Of a stretch of 64,000 nt of DNA, positions 45,510-56,631 are shown one piece after another. Positions within the stretch are counted from its first letter, which is position 1, and each line of letters starts with the position of its first letter. The position numbers were made by a program, and so were the translations under genes. A model generated the notes under the pieces. That model searched no databases. It had not been told where the DNA came from and saw nothing but the letters and a program-made list of their open reading frames with translations. This stretch comes from Hyperoplus lanceolatus (taxonomy: Eukaryota > Chordata > Actinopteri > Uranoscopiformes > Ammodytidae), in assembly GCA_026929865.2 (NCBI GenBank), contig CM049403.1, positions 21,893,501 to 21,957,500 on the forward strand, read 5' to 3'.

Positions 45510-48500
45510 ATAGATTGATGATATACACAAATACAAACTCAACCAATTACAGAAACACAGGTAAAAAATATTTGAATTAAGCATTCACTTTTCCAAGCCA
45601 GAGCTTCAGCGCAGTGGATGTTTTCCTCTCAGAAAAGATCAACTGATATTCCCTCATCTATTCGCCATGTGGCAGATAAAAGGGTTTGAGATAAGGTACC
45701 AAATGGTGGGCGTCTGTATAGCTTTAATGTCTTCCACTTAAACAATCCTTTGGACTTCTTATGCTGGGTATGTGAGTGAAGACCTTTGGTAGAAAACAGA
45801 TGCTGTGTAGAGCAAAGCCCAAAATGAAAGGCATAAGGTTAAAGGGAACTAGCAGACTAAACACAGTTTCTCTTACTATCCGGATCTAACATACTGGATA
45901 CCGTTTCAAGCTTATGGTGTTCAGGTGAGTCGTGGCATATCATATTTGTATTGTGCCGGTGTTTTATAGATGTTATGATCTCTGACACAATCAAAATGCT
46001 GCAAACTCAATAGAATGAGTTACAAGGGAAAACATTTTTTTTTTCCAAGGGACACTTAAGGGAGGAATTAGCCGCTAAGTTCATGCTACTGAGGTCAATA
46101 GTCTGTCAATGGAAAATGAGCTGTTGGTTATCATGTGTTCTCTTGGGTTGCAGTGAATCATTTAGCTCTCAGGGCTACTGTGTACATTACAGGCATTGGA
46201 CCAAATCCCAACAGAGCAATTCTCCAATGTGTCAACCATATATATGGTGTCCTTAAATGTTACATTCTATCTGAACCAAGAGCCTTGCTTCAACAACCAC
46301 TGAAGGCTTACCTCAAGTAGTTGTGCCAACAGTGTTATTGTAATTACAACAGAAGTTACGCACTAGAGCTTTTTTCACTAGCTTGAGTTTTCTTTTCATC
46401 CCTCTGTACTTTTGTAAAGTGTCTTTGGGCTTCTCGAAAAAAAATGAAAACATTTATTGGCTCTATGCTGATTCACTCTCTAGGCCCCTCTTTTCCCATT
46501 TACATTGAGCCAATACATTAGCCAGTCATTTGACAAATTATCAACACAACAGAAACCCTTTTTCTTAACACTAGACACAGAATCAGCATATACGCTATCA
46601 CGGTCATTTGACATGCAGATATACTGTCACTATAAGAAGACTTCCCAAGAGACTTTTAAAAAAATATTATAAAAAATATATATATTTTAAAGAGGACTTA
46701 GATTCAATAACTGCAGAACTATTATTGTGTTTTTCCACAAGCAAATTCAAGAATTTTTTTGTTGCATCAATCCATCTCATCTTACACAATAGTATTACAT
46801 TGACTGGAGAGAGAACATGCTGATATGGGTATAGTAAATATGAGTTTATCTATATGTCTGAAATCTGTTAAACAATGCACACAGAATCCTGATCACCACA
46901 CCCCACCACACTAAATCCATGAAGCCATAGATAATAAAACTCTGGTTATGTTTCACCATGATTCTGATGCACCACCGGCCCACAGATATTTGACAGACAT
47001 ATTTCTAAAACATTTTTAGCCAGTGTGGACAACATGCAAAATAATTGGCAAATGGTCAAAATGACAAAAGGGATGCCTCCTGTCTTCAATTTCCTAATGG
47101 CACACTTGAGCCATTTAGATTTTTTTTATATCAACATGGACCACTTGGTATTCTGCTTAAAGGTCTATTTAGACACAATATCAGACCCAAGATACCATAG
47201 ACTTGACACAGTTGCCAGACACAAAGCTATGACTGACAAAAGATCTTTTCCCGTAACGTCCTTTCTCAGACTTAAAACGTTTCATTCGTGATTCGAATTA
47301 CATTTTATTGAGGTCTTTACAGAAGGAGCTGCTGCCCTTGAGACTGGGCTCAATTTGAGCCAGGCACAGCTCAATACACTCACTGAACAAGACCTCAGCA
47401 ACATATAACAAAGAAAACAAGCAGAGAGAACTGAGGGATAGCATGAATAAACTGCTTAGTAATGCCATGGCTAACAGCCAACATACTTGTGATGGTAATT
47501 TATCACATAACTATGTGCGTTGAGATATTCATCATTACTCAGTTATATATGTATTTGTGACTTAGGAAGTTAAGAGAAGGATTAATCAATTGGAGGTGTC
47601 GTTTACAAAAAACAATTAATAGCTGTTTGTCGGTGTGGTATACAAGGAGTCACTATGAACTGTTTATTGGTATAATAGGACAGTTGGCCGTAATGTATTA
47701 AGAATAAACTTTGTAAGGGGTTAAAGTTAAACCTAAAGCCCTCTGGCTGGTCAAACATAATGTAAACTGACATAAAAACTGTGACTTGTGAAATGTTCCG
47801 GTCAGAAAACCTAATGGTGTATTTGTTCATTTCTCAGGGGAATTGAAAATGCCTAGACAACACCCATTGGCCAAAGTAGTAAGCACCTAGTTGTAGACAG
47901 GAGAGAGAAGAAACTGGAAACTAGGAAGCCCTTTCTGTTTGAATGAAAAGTTAAATGTGTCCTGTGAAAAAATTGTATGAAGATGGCCTGTTTTTTGGAT
48001 TAGTCTTTTATCAACCAACCCTATAACTCAACACATTTCCTCACGGCACAACTTTACATTTGAACATGGCCTCAGCAGCAGTAGTGTATCTTTGCATAGA
48101 GTGCATACATCTGTTTCTATCTACTTTCCTGCCTTGCTCCTTTTACCCTCCCTCTTCTCTTCCCTTCATCTCAAATTTGCAAAACCATTTATATTTGTAC
48201 AGACAATGTGCCACCTGCACATTCACACTTATTATTCTCAACAAAAACATATTACAGAACTTCACTGTCTATTCCCTAAACGGGATAGAAGGGGAAAACG
48301 CAAATATGAATAACCGCATAGTCATCAGAGACACCTTGAAGCATACTGCCCTCTGTTTTTTTAATTTTGTACGCCCTCTGATCTCATTACGCCAACTTCA
48401 ATCCTCTTTCTTTGTCAGTGTGAACTGAATATTAGATCCATTGTTTAACCAAAGACCAGCCTGAGACTCCTATTAACAATACAATTTAGTTTGCATGCAT

Positions 48501-49280
48501 CACGTCCTACAATTCTGTCCAGATTATAAATGAGCTGCTCTGCCCCACGGTTATCTTTCTCACCCACTCAGTGTGTCAGTAGTATTGTGGGAATTAATAT
48601 TCCACTGCATATAGGTTAAGACCTTAAGGATTCTTAGGGATTGTTTTTTCAACATTTTGTGGAATCTAGCCTGACCATAGTACAGTTCACACTGAATATC
48701 GTAAATCTCCTTAGAGCCTATTTTTACTCCCAAACTAGCATATTTCTCACCATATGATCGCTCTTAGTCTTCGTTAGGAACTAGTTGCCTACGGAATATC
48801 GATCGGCTATTGTTTTGTCGCTGAATAGTTCAATTTCACATTTTTGCGAAGTTGGACTTTATCTACAGTATGCCCTCAATGATTTAGTTGCTGTACAACA
48901 CGTATTTTTTATATTAATAATAACCAACTCTAATCACCCACTTTAGTGCTTCTTTTTTCTTCAAATCATTATATTTTAGCCAGTGTAGACAAGGTGCAAA
49001 AAATTATTCATGATGCTGGTTTCTTCTACTTTTCTCTATTAAAAGCCATGCATTTTAACAGGCAGTTTGGTCCAGTGAAGCTGCACAGCTGTAAAACCTG
49101 GAGTTTGTCCAGGTTCCAATGCATACATGTGCACCTTAATCAGCGTAAAGCAAGTCAGACGTTTTTACTTTTGTTTCTACTTTAATGAGCTGTAAAGGTG
49201 TAGCAGAGAAGATACAGCGCACCAAAGCTGCCCGAGGAAAGAAATGACTGAACCGAACTGAACCTTACCTCAGCCAGAGG
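45510..49280. other. Intergenic or tbxa2r upstream intron sequence
   Basis: This is 3.8 kb of AT-rich sequence with no recognised exon, RNA gene or transposon end. Confidence 0.4.
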
Positions 49281-49287
49281 GTCATAC

Positions 49288-49460
49288 CTGTGGCTTCAGA
49301 CGTCTCCATTGCTGCTGCCTTGACACGGCAGATATGTTTAGTCCTGCTTTTAAAAAAACAGCGAGAAACACATTTGACGATATATTCCCTGGGAAAAGCG
49401 AGTTGCAGATGCTTTCTTGCAAGATCCTCGTAGACGTGAGAAACCTCAAAGTATATAGCT
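49288..49460 (-). promoter_or_regulatory. Candidate minus-strand promoter and first exon (possible tbxa2r 5' exon)
   Basis: Reading the minus strand, a TATA-like AGCTATATAC (49460-49451) is followed by about 140 bases. They end at a good donor, CCACAG|GTATGA (exon end 49288), with an ATG at 49309. If spliced to the tbxa2r acceptor at 37261, that ATG would open an 8-codon upstream ORF closed by TGA just inside the coding exon. No transcript evidence is available, and it may belong to another gene or none. Confidence 0.25.
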
Positions 49461-50094
49461 AAGGGTCTCCTCTCCCTTCATTGCCATCCATGTGTGCAGG
49501 CATGTCTGAACAGAAATGAAAAAGCAAATAACACAAGTTGAAAGGAGTGAGTCACACTGCATGAGGTGGACACATTGATTCTTACAAACAGCCATGTGAC
49601 ATGTCAAACCTGTTAGATGACAGTCTCTTAGGGGCCACTCACACTAGGACTGCGGCCCTGTGCCCGAGCTCATTTGCATACTAAAGTCTAGAACGTTTGG
49701 CTAGTGTGACCACGCCATCCGTATTCCAGCACGGAACAGCCCCTTGGCCAAAGTACAGATGCTAATGAGATGACACGCGCACAAGCAAGCGCACAGGCGG
49801 CGTTCGTGAATTTATTAAGGATGCATAGTCCGTTAACGTCCCCTGCCTTAAATGCAGTTGCTGTTCTGAACTCTGCAAACTTTCAAAATTAAGGCATTTA
49901 CATCATGCTTTTATTTAATACTGTAGATACGAAGTAGAATACATTGTGAACAGTGAATACCTTTCGTGCCCCAATTAATCGCTCTCCCTGCACGCAGCTC
50001 CAGGAGCAAAACAACTCACAGACAATGCAGGCCCACTGGAATGCTATTTGGTATGCTCCTGTGACCCCCAAATAACCCCAGGCTCTCACAGTAA

Positions 50095-50231
50095 GGCCCT
50101 GTTCTCACGGCAACACGAAACGGTGCAAACGCGGAAAAATTCCCGCGGTTGCACTATCATGTACACAGAGCCGGCCCGAGGCATAAGCGAACTAAGCGGC
50201 CGCTTAGGGCCCCGACTGCCTGGGGGGCCCC

Positions 50232-50268
<37 letters not shown>

Positions 50269-52068
50269 TATTTTTTTTTTTTTTTAGTTTTTTTTTAGTT
50301 TGTGTGTTTGATATTAACATCATACTATGCAAATGTGAGTTATCATCCAAAAATAGGAATAAAATGTTTAGGTCTAGATAATTAATAGCCTAAAAATGTA
50401 ATTAGTTCATCTCGGAGGAAATCCGAAATTATCTGATCATGTCACCTTCACATCCATGCACAGTGTGTATTGAGTTTATTTAAAAACAATTGGAAATGGG
50501 GCTGCCCTCAGTTGCCCATGCACTGTGTATAGTCTATAGCCTAGTCTGTGGAAAAAAAGATACAGTAGCTGGATAACAGTTCTTCTGCTTCGTTCCTCAC
50601 ACTGCATTTAAATGCATTCACTATATTACGGAGAAATATGTCCCGTAAAAGAGAAAGAGCTCCAAGCCCAACCCATAATATTTTATTTTATATTCATATT
50701 TTTATGGAAAATCCATGTGTCCTTCTTCAATAGCTTCTAATTCATCTGACCCAGTGACTCCAAATTATTTGTTCACACAAGATTTCTCAGATTTAGCCTC
50801 TTAATTTTCCTCTCAAAGTGCACCAGATTCATGCATTTCACTTTAAAAAGGTTAAAAAAATCTCCCGGGGGGGCATACCCCCGTACCCCCCTAAGAGGGT
50901 CTGAATCTCGGATGTCTAATATTTTCGCACAGCCGCAAAGTGGAGGCACTAGCAGAAAACACTGGGTGTGTGAATGATATTTAACAAAGATCTATAGTTT
51001 CAGCAGCGCTAACATTGGAGAGGGGCCCCCTAATCATATTTCGCTTAGGGCCCCCTGAAGGCTTGGGCCGGCTCTGCATGTACATGAAAACAGCAAATGC
51101 AGGCATGAAACCACAAGTTTTTGAGATGTACTCCCAGGGAGGATTTTTTGGAAAACACAACGGTTTTGGTTTCTTGTAAACATCGAAACCATTTTCCCTG
51201 ATAACACTGACGTCACGGCTCCACTTCACGTATGCATAGTCTATAACATTTGCTGTCAAAATACCCACACGCGAGTTATAAAGTTAGAAGACAACATAAC
51301 ATGCACGGTGTCTCCGCGGCACCATCACTGTGATCAGCGGAGAGTGTCGAGCAGGGCTCAAATATAACACTCGCCAATATAACACTCGCCAATTTAGTCT
51401 ATAGTCTATTAGTAAGTTATTGATACCATGCAGCCGCCACTTTGGAGAAAGATTTGTGCTCTGCCAGTTTTTCTAGCAAAATAAACGTGTGTAGCTTCTA
51501 TATGCCAGGGACACGGCTCTCTCTACATTAAAAAACACTTTCCATAGTCCGCAGCGGTTAAGTTACTGTTCAACAAAAGGAGCATTAAGGCTACGGCTTC
51601 ACAGTGAAAGCATGTCACTGGCTAAACATTAATAGCATTTCACTGGACAAACGTGAGTTGACTTTTATTTTGAAGTACGCCTAACAGGAAAGTAGCCGCT
51701 CACAAAGCCCCTTCACTACCAGCAAGTCTTCTGTTTTCACGAGTTCAATGCGGTGAAATAAGAGGACAGAAAGCTTGTCATTTACAATACTTGTAACCCC
51801 AAGCTTACACCAACCGCTTTATGAACGTTAGTGGCATTACTTTTCGGTTACAGTAAGGTTTTATGCATCAAATTGTACCGGAAAAGCTATCTACTACTAC
51901 CTTGTACCGCCAACTGCTGGCCTGGCATGCTTACTACAGCGATTTCGTCCCGTTTCCTCTGAAAACATGTGTAGGAGTGAAGAGGGCAGATGAATTGTGT
52001 CTGAACGGGGTTTTTTTTTTAAACCAAAAACGGGAAAACCGTCACGTTTTCACCGTGAGAACAGGGCC
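50095..52068. mobile_element. Harbinger-type element interrupted by a hAT element
   Basis: Its 16-bp perfect terminal inverted repeats are GGCCCTGTTCTCACGG and its complement. TAA flanks both sides (50092-50094 and 52069-52071), a TWA-type duplication. The hAT element at 50166-51076 with its own 8-bp duplication lies inside, so the host element is about 1.06 kb without it. There is no transposase. Confidence 0.8.
50166..51076 (+). mobile_element. hAT-type non-autonomous element, 911 bp
   Basis: It starts CAGAGCCGGCCCGAGGC and ends GGGCCGGCTCTG, which are inverted repeats. CATGTACA flanks both sides (50158-50165 and 51077-51084), the 8-bp duplication of hAT. A poly(A) run of about 30 bases followed by a T run lies near 50,234-50,286. 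The body is related to 11695-12470. A short frame beginning ATGTCCCGTAAAAGAG (MSRKRER...) near 50,639 parallels that in the other copy. Confidence 0.88.
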
Positions 52069-52239
52069 TAAGGCCATGCTTTGCATGCTCTCCATATTTC
52101 CCAAATTTGTTGGCTCGAATTCGCTCACGCGTGCTGGCAGGCAGGCACGCACGCACTCTTTTTTTTTTACCCGAACTGTGTTAACATATTGCATTCCTGC
52201 ATCAACTTGTAAGGATTCGGGGGAGGGGGAGGGGCGGAG

Positions 52240-52660
52240 GGGGGTGTTTGACAGTTATCCCTGGAGGGATAACCACTAAATCGCATAGGCGACTACAGGG
52301 GAGGGGGAGAAAGCACAAAGCTATGAAGGGCCACACAGGCTACCTTTTTAATAATACAAACTAAAGCACGAACAAAACCACTGCTGCCAAGCAGCATAAC
52401 AGATAGACAAAGTAAAAAAGTTGACTTACAAAACTAAACACAGAGAGCACTTGGAGACAACCTCTCACAACCTCTAAAGGTGAGGCAATGAGCAGCACAG
52501 AGCACTGGAGTCTCAGGGCATATATAACCTCCTCACACCTAGGCTCAATCAGCCAATCAGTGCCACACACCTGATTGCAGTGAGGGGATCAGTCACCATT
52601 CTCACGGAGGCGACACATTTCGTGCCCTCGCAGGGCTGAAATCTTCTGTGTCCTCACACA
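52240..52660 (-). repeat. Dispersed repeat, possibly a solo LTR (copy 2, reversed)
   Basis: Its reverse complement matches the repeat at 45072-45480 over most of its length (for example CGCCTCCGTGAGAATGGTGA, GCTGCTTGGCAGC, GATTTAGTGGTTATCCCTCC). It has about 35 extra bases near its start that copy 1 lacks. The orientation is opposite to copy 1. Confidence 0.5.
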
Positions 52661-55479
52661 ACTTTGATTTACCATACTTGCTGAGACGACTGAGAGCACT
52701 CACGGATTTAATCTGCAAATAGGGATTATGAGTGACATGTGGGCGATGCAATGTTTTCACTATCAAATAAAGTGGTAGCTACTTCTGGCTTGTTTTAAAA
52801 TCCTCATGATTGTCTGGCCTTCTTGTGCTTTCATTCTACCCCATTGGACCCATTGTGTTCTGAGAACTCAGCAATTACTTCATGGAGCGCAACATTATCT
52901 TTATATGACTGAAGGAAAGTGCCGGTCGGAGCTGCAAAAATAAAACCCTAGCAGCAATAAACGATAGCTCTTCTTTAGGAATACAACAATCTTCCAAATT
53001 GCCTCTCCAGAGCATACTCAACCATGTTAAAGATACACTGGAAGAGCAAGGACAGTAGGGTGAGAGAGAGATTTATTGTATTTAAAAGACCTCGGAGGAG
53101 CCGGATATTGTTACACATTTACCATAGGGCTCATGTACTTAAATAGTCACATGTCGATGGCCTGCACCACTTCACTCTTCACTTCATGTTAAAACCAAAC
53201 CACACCGGTCAAAGAAAGGATACAAATGGAAGTTAAGCTTAGTTCATTTAGCATCATAACTTCATACATAGACTGCTTTTACCCCCCGCAACTCAACTAT
53301 TCATTATGTGGTGAACTTCAGTGGATGCAGTGGTGAGTGAACACCCTCTTTTTTTAAAGGGCTCATATAGGGTGCATTATGCTAAATGGCATCGCCTGGA
53401 ACCCAATAGGATGATAGGTCAAACAAGCAGAGCCCCGGTAGAGGGCCCCGCTAGTTCTGTGTTAGTTGAAGTAGAATTATTATACACTTTCATAATTTCT
53501 CCCCCTTAACTCTATTTCCCAGCTCATCCCTCCCTCTGCTGGAATGTGATTTAATTGTGCTCAAACAGACATGTTTACAGGGAGACTTTAATGGTACCAC
53601 TGCTGATGGTTTCATGTATCCTAATCGTTACTGTAAAATTCACTTGAGAGCATCGTAGAGCAGATAGCACTGTAGGGTTTCATTCTCTGCCATTATTCTT
53701 GTGCCCTGTTTTCCATTACGGCGCCATTATCCCCACAGTACTGAGCCTATTTTGTTCTAAACCGAGTGTTAGCTGATATTTGAGACCAAAATCCAAATGT
53801 GTTTTCAGAAACAGCTGAAAAAGAAGAGCTTTTTTCTTTTCTTTTTTTTAAATTTAAGACTTTTATGTTTTAGCACAATGTTGTATGCTGCTTGGAGTTC
53901 ATAGGCCACTGTTGCTAAATCCACCCCAAGTTATTATCATTATCCAACTCATTTCTTACAGGAGACATTCCTTGTCCTACTCTAAATAGAACGATGTTGG
54001 CCTTCTTCCAATTCATACACTTCTTTATACAGTGGATCAAACACATCCCAAAAAGAATGCTTTGAGAAGCAAACACAATAGAGAACAAATTGCCATATTT
54101 GCACAATATTTTTGTGTGAGATCTTGAAACCAAATCAGTCAATGTTTTGAATGATATTGCTACTTGGATAAAGAAAGTTCCTGACACGTGTTTAACCGCA
54201 TTGTAAATAATAACATTAATGACACCATCATGACAAATGAAGTGATTGCAAAATAATGTGGTGATACTAAGAATAGAACCCAAGGCTCATATAAGACTTT
54301 GCAAATCTGGAAACCACACAGGTAGGAATGAATACAAATGTAAGTTACAAGTACCGTGTGCTTTAAGAAGTGGTAGTAAAGGAGTGACTACACCTTCACA
54401 CAGCAACAAGATTGCCAAGAGGTACATTTCTTAAAAAGTCAGATCAAAATGGACCAATATCCTGACAAAAAAAGCCTGCCTTTAACATACTTCAACTAGA
54501 TCGTCTTTCATTACACCTCCTGCTAATGCAAATAACCCTGATGAAATCCCTGAAAAGGATAATTAAGACCATCATATATTTTTTCAATGTGTTTCACCCC
54601 TGGACTAACATTGGACTAATCTATTAGCCTAGCCGTCCCACGAACAGGGGCACTAAAGTGTGGCTATGAGTCAAAATATAATCAGAGAGAGGAGAGAGGT
54701 ATTGACAGTGTAGAGAGAGAGGAAGTAATAGCAAACAATGGAGGACAAGTCGAGGAAAAGGCAAATGAAAAGAGCAAGAGCTAGAGTGGAAATAAAAGAG
54801 TAGCCCTTCTTCCCACTCCAGCAGGAAATGGTTTTAATAGCAGCAATCACTCAGTGGTAGAACACTGGCTGCAAACGGAGGGACAGAGAGAATGGAAGGG
54901 GGAACATAAAACAGATTACGGGACATACAGGCATGACAGCATAAACATGGTACCCATGTCACAGAAGAGTTTTATAAATACCACAGTTTACTGCTGGCAG
55001 ATGACCAAACCGGCGGTCAGAAGCTGGGGGAAAAGAAAAATATAGCACACATACTTCTCAAAACTATGTATGTTTCATATGTAAATCTGGTAAAAAAAAA
55101 CCTATTTTGGTTGTGGAAAAAGACTAAAAGTATTGCATCAACATGCACAACAACATCCATGTGTTGGGGTAATAAAACTGATGTGTCCCTGCTAAACAGC
55201 ATTAGTAAGCATATGTAGTACTAACGTCAAAAGTACTGAGAGCGGGAGTCTCTTGAGAGGAAAATGCATTTCAGCACATCATCCATGTTAATCTTTGATT
55301 TAATTGAATGGAAATTGCTATTTAGTGTGGCTATCCCAATGAAGACAAACCTTATAATATCCTGCAGATGGCAGCAAATCCTTTTGAGAAACAGCTCACC
55401 GATTTCTCTTGAGGGGAAGCAGAATTCTGTGAAAATATAGTTTAATGAGAAAAGATTTGAAGTTCAATGTTACTAAATG
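52661..55479. other. Intergenic sequence
   Basis: No gene is recognised. A 122-residue hydrophobic antisense frame at 53915-54283 has no family motif. A (TTTTCT)-rich patch lies near 53,835. Confidence 0.4.
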
Positions 55480-56031
55480 TAGGGGAGACCGGGTACAGTT
55501 GTAACACGGGACGGATGTAACACCTTGAATTCCTCCAATCAGAAATAAGCTAGAGTGATGAAACTCACTGTGCTCGTGCTCCGTCAGTGTCCCTCCTTTC
55601 ATTCAAAAGGAGAGCCACATCAGATACTTTAAGAAGAAGTTATCAACAAAAGTCTGTTTTTGAGGTAAAAAATGTACTTTTTTTTCAGACGCACTTTTTT
55701 GGATTCTGTCCTCATATCAAATTTCTATGAATCCAAACAAGTATTATTAGAATCACTGTTTTGTAAGCTAAAAGTAAAAATGGCTAACAAGTGTTAAACT
55801 AGCATTCAAGCTAGCTCACATGAGATGAAAACATGGTTGGTGATACTGGGACAGTTGTAACACCCTGTTACAATTAACACACACAATTAAATAACTCCGG
55901 GAACCATCACCTTACCGTGGTGGAGAGGTTTGTGTGCCCCTGTGAACCTGGGAGCTGTGTTGTCCGGAGCCTAGTGCTCCTGGTAGGGTCTCCCAAGGCA
56001 AAGTGGTCTCAGGTGAGGGGCCCGACTAAGA

Positions 56032-56631
56032 ATGGTTCAAAAAGACCCTATGGAAAATCACCAAAGAGGAGGAGAGACCCTGCCCGGAGGAAGCCCGGGG
56101 CCCCCGTCTGGAGCCAGGCCCAGAAAGGGGGCCCGCCTGCGAGCGTCTGGTGGCCGGGTCTGCCACGGGGCCCGGCCGGGCACAGCCCGAAGAAGCTACG
56201 TGGCACCAACCCCCTCTATGACCGATGGGCCCACCACTCGTCGGAGGAACCGCTGGGGTCGGGTGCGCTGCCTAAAGGGTGGCAGTGAAGGGCGGGGACC
56301 ACAACGGACCAGACCCGGGCGGCAGAGGCTGGCTTTGGGGACGTGGAACGTCACCTCGCTGTGGGGGAAGGAGCTGGAACTGGTGCGGGAGGTGGAGCGC
56401 TACCAATTAGACCTGGTGGGGCTTACCTCCACGCACAGTCTTGGCTCTGGAACCGTACTTCTGGACAGGGGTTGGACTCTATTCTTCTCTGGAGTTGCCC
56501 AAGGTGTGAGGCGCCGGGCCGGTGTGGGGATACTCACGAGCCCCCGGCTGGGCGCTACTATGTTAGAGTTTACCCCGGTGGACGAGAGGGTCGCCTCCCT
56601 ACGCCTCCGGGTTGTGGGGGGAAGACTCTGA
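56032..56631 (+). pseudogene. LINE endonuclease, N-terminal part (frame 1, before the frameshift)
   Basis: An open frame of 199 codons. Its first ~100 residues are Arg/Pro/Gly-rich and may be leader sequence. From about residue 104 the apurinic endonuclease domain begins with GTWNVTSLW. It continues through [15 protein letters not shown] and [13 protein letters not shown]. It closes at TGA directly after a run of six G at about 56,614-56,621, where the reading frame shifts relative to the rest of the polyprotein. Confidence 0.75.

Noticed and set aside
53915-54283. 122-residue hydrophobic minus-strand frame, at first reminiscent of a chemoreceptor fragment
   Set aside because: No transmembrane-receptor signature motif could be placed, and no flanking homologous sequence continues it.
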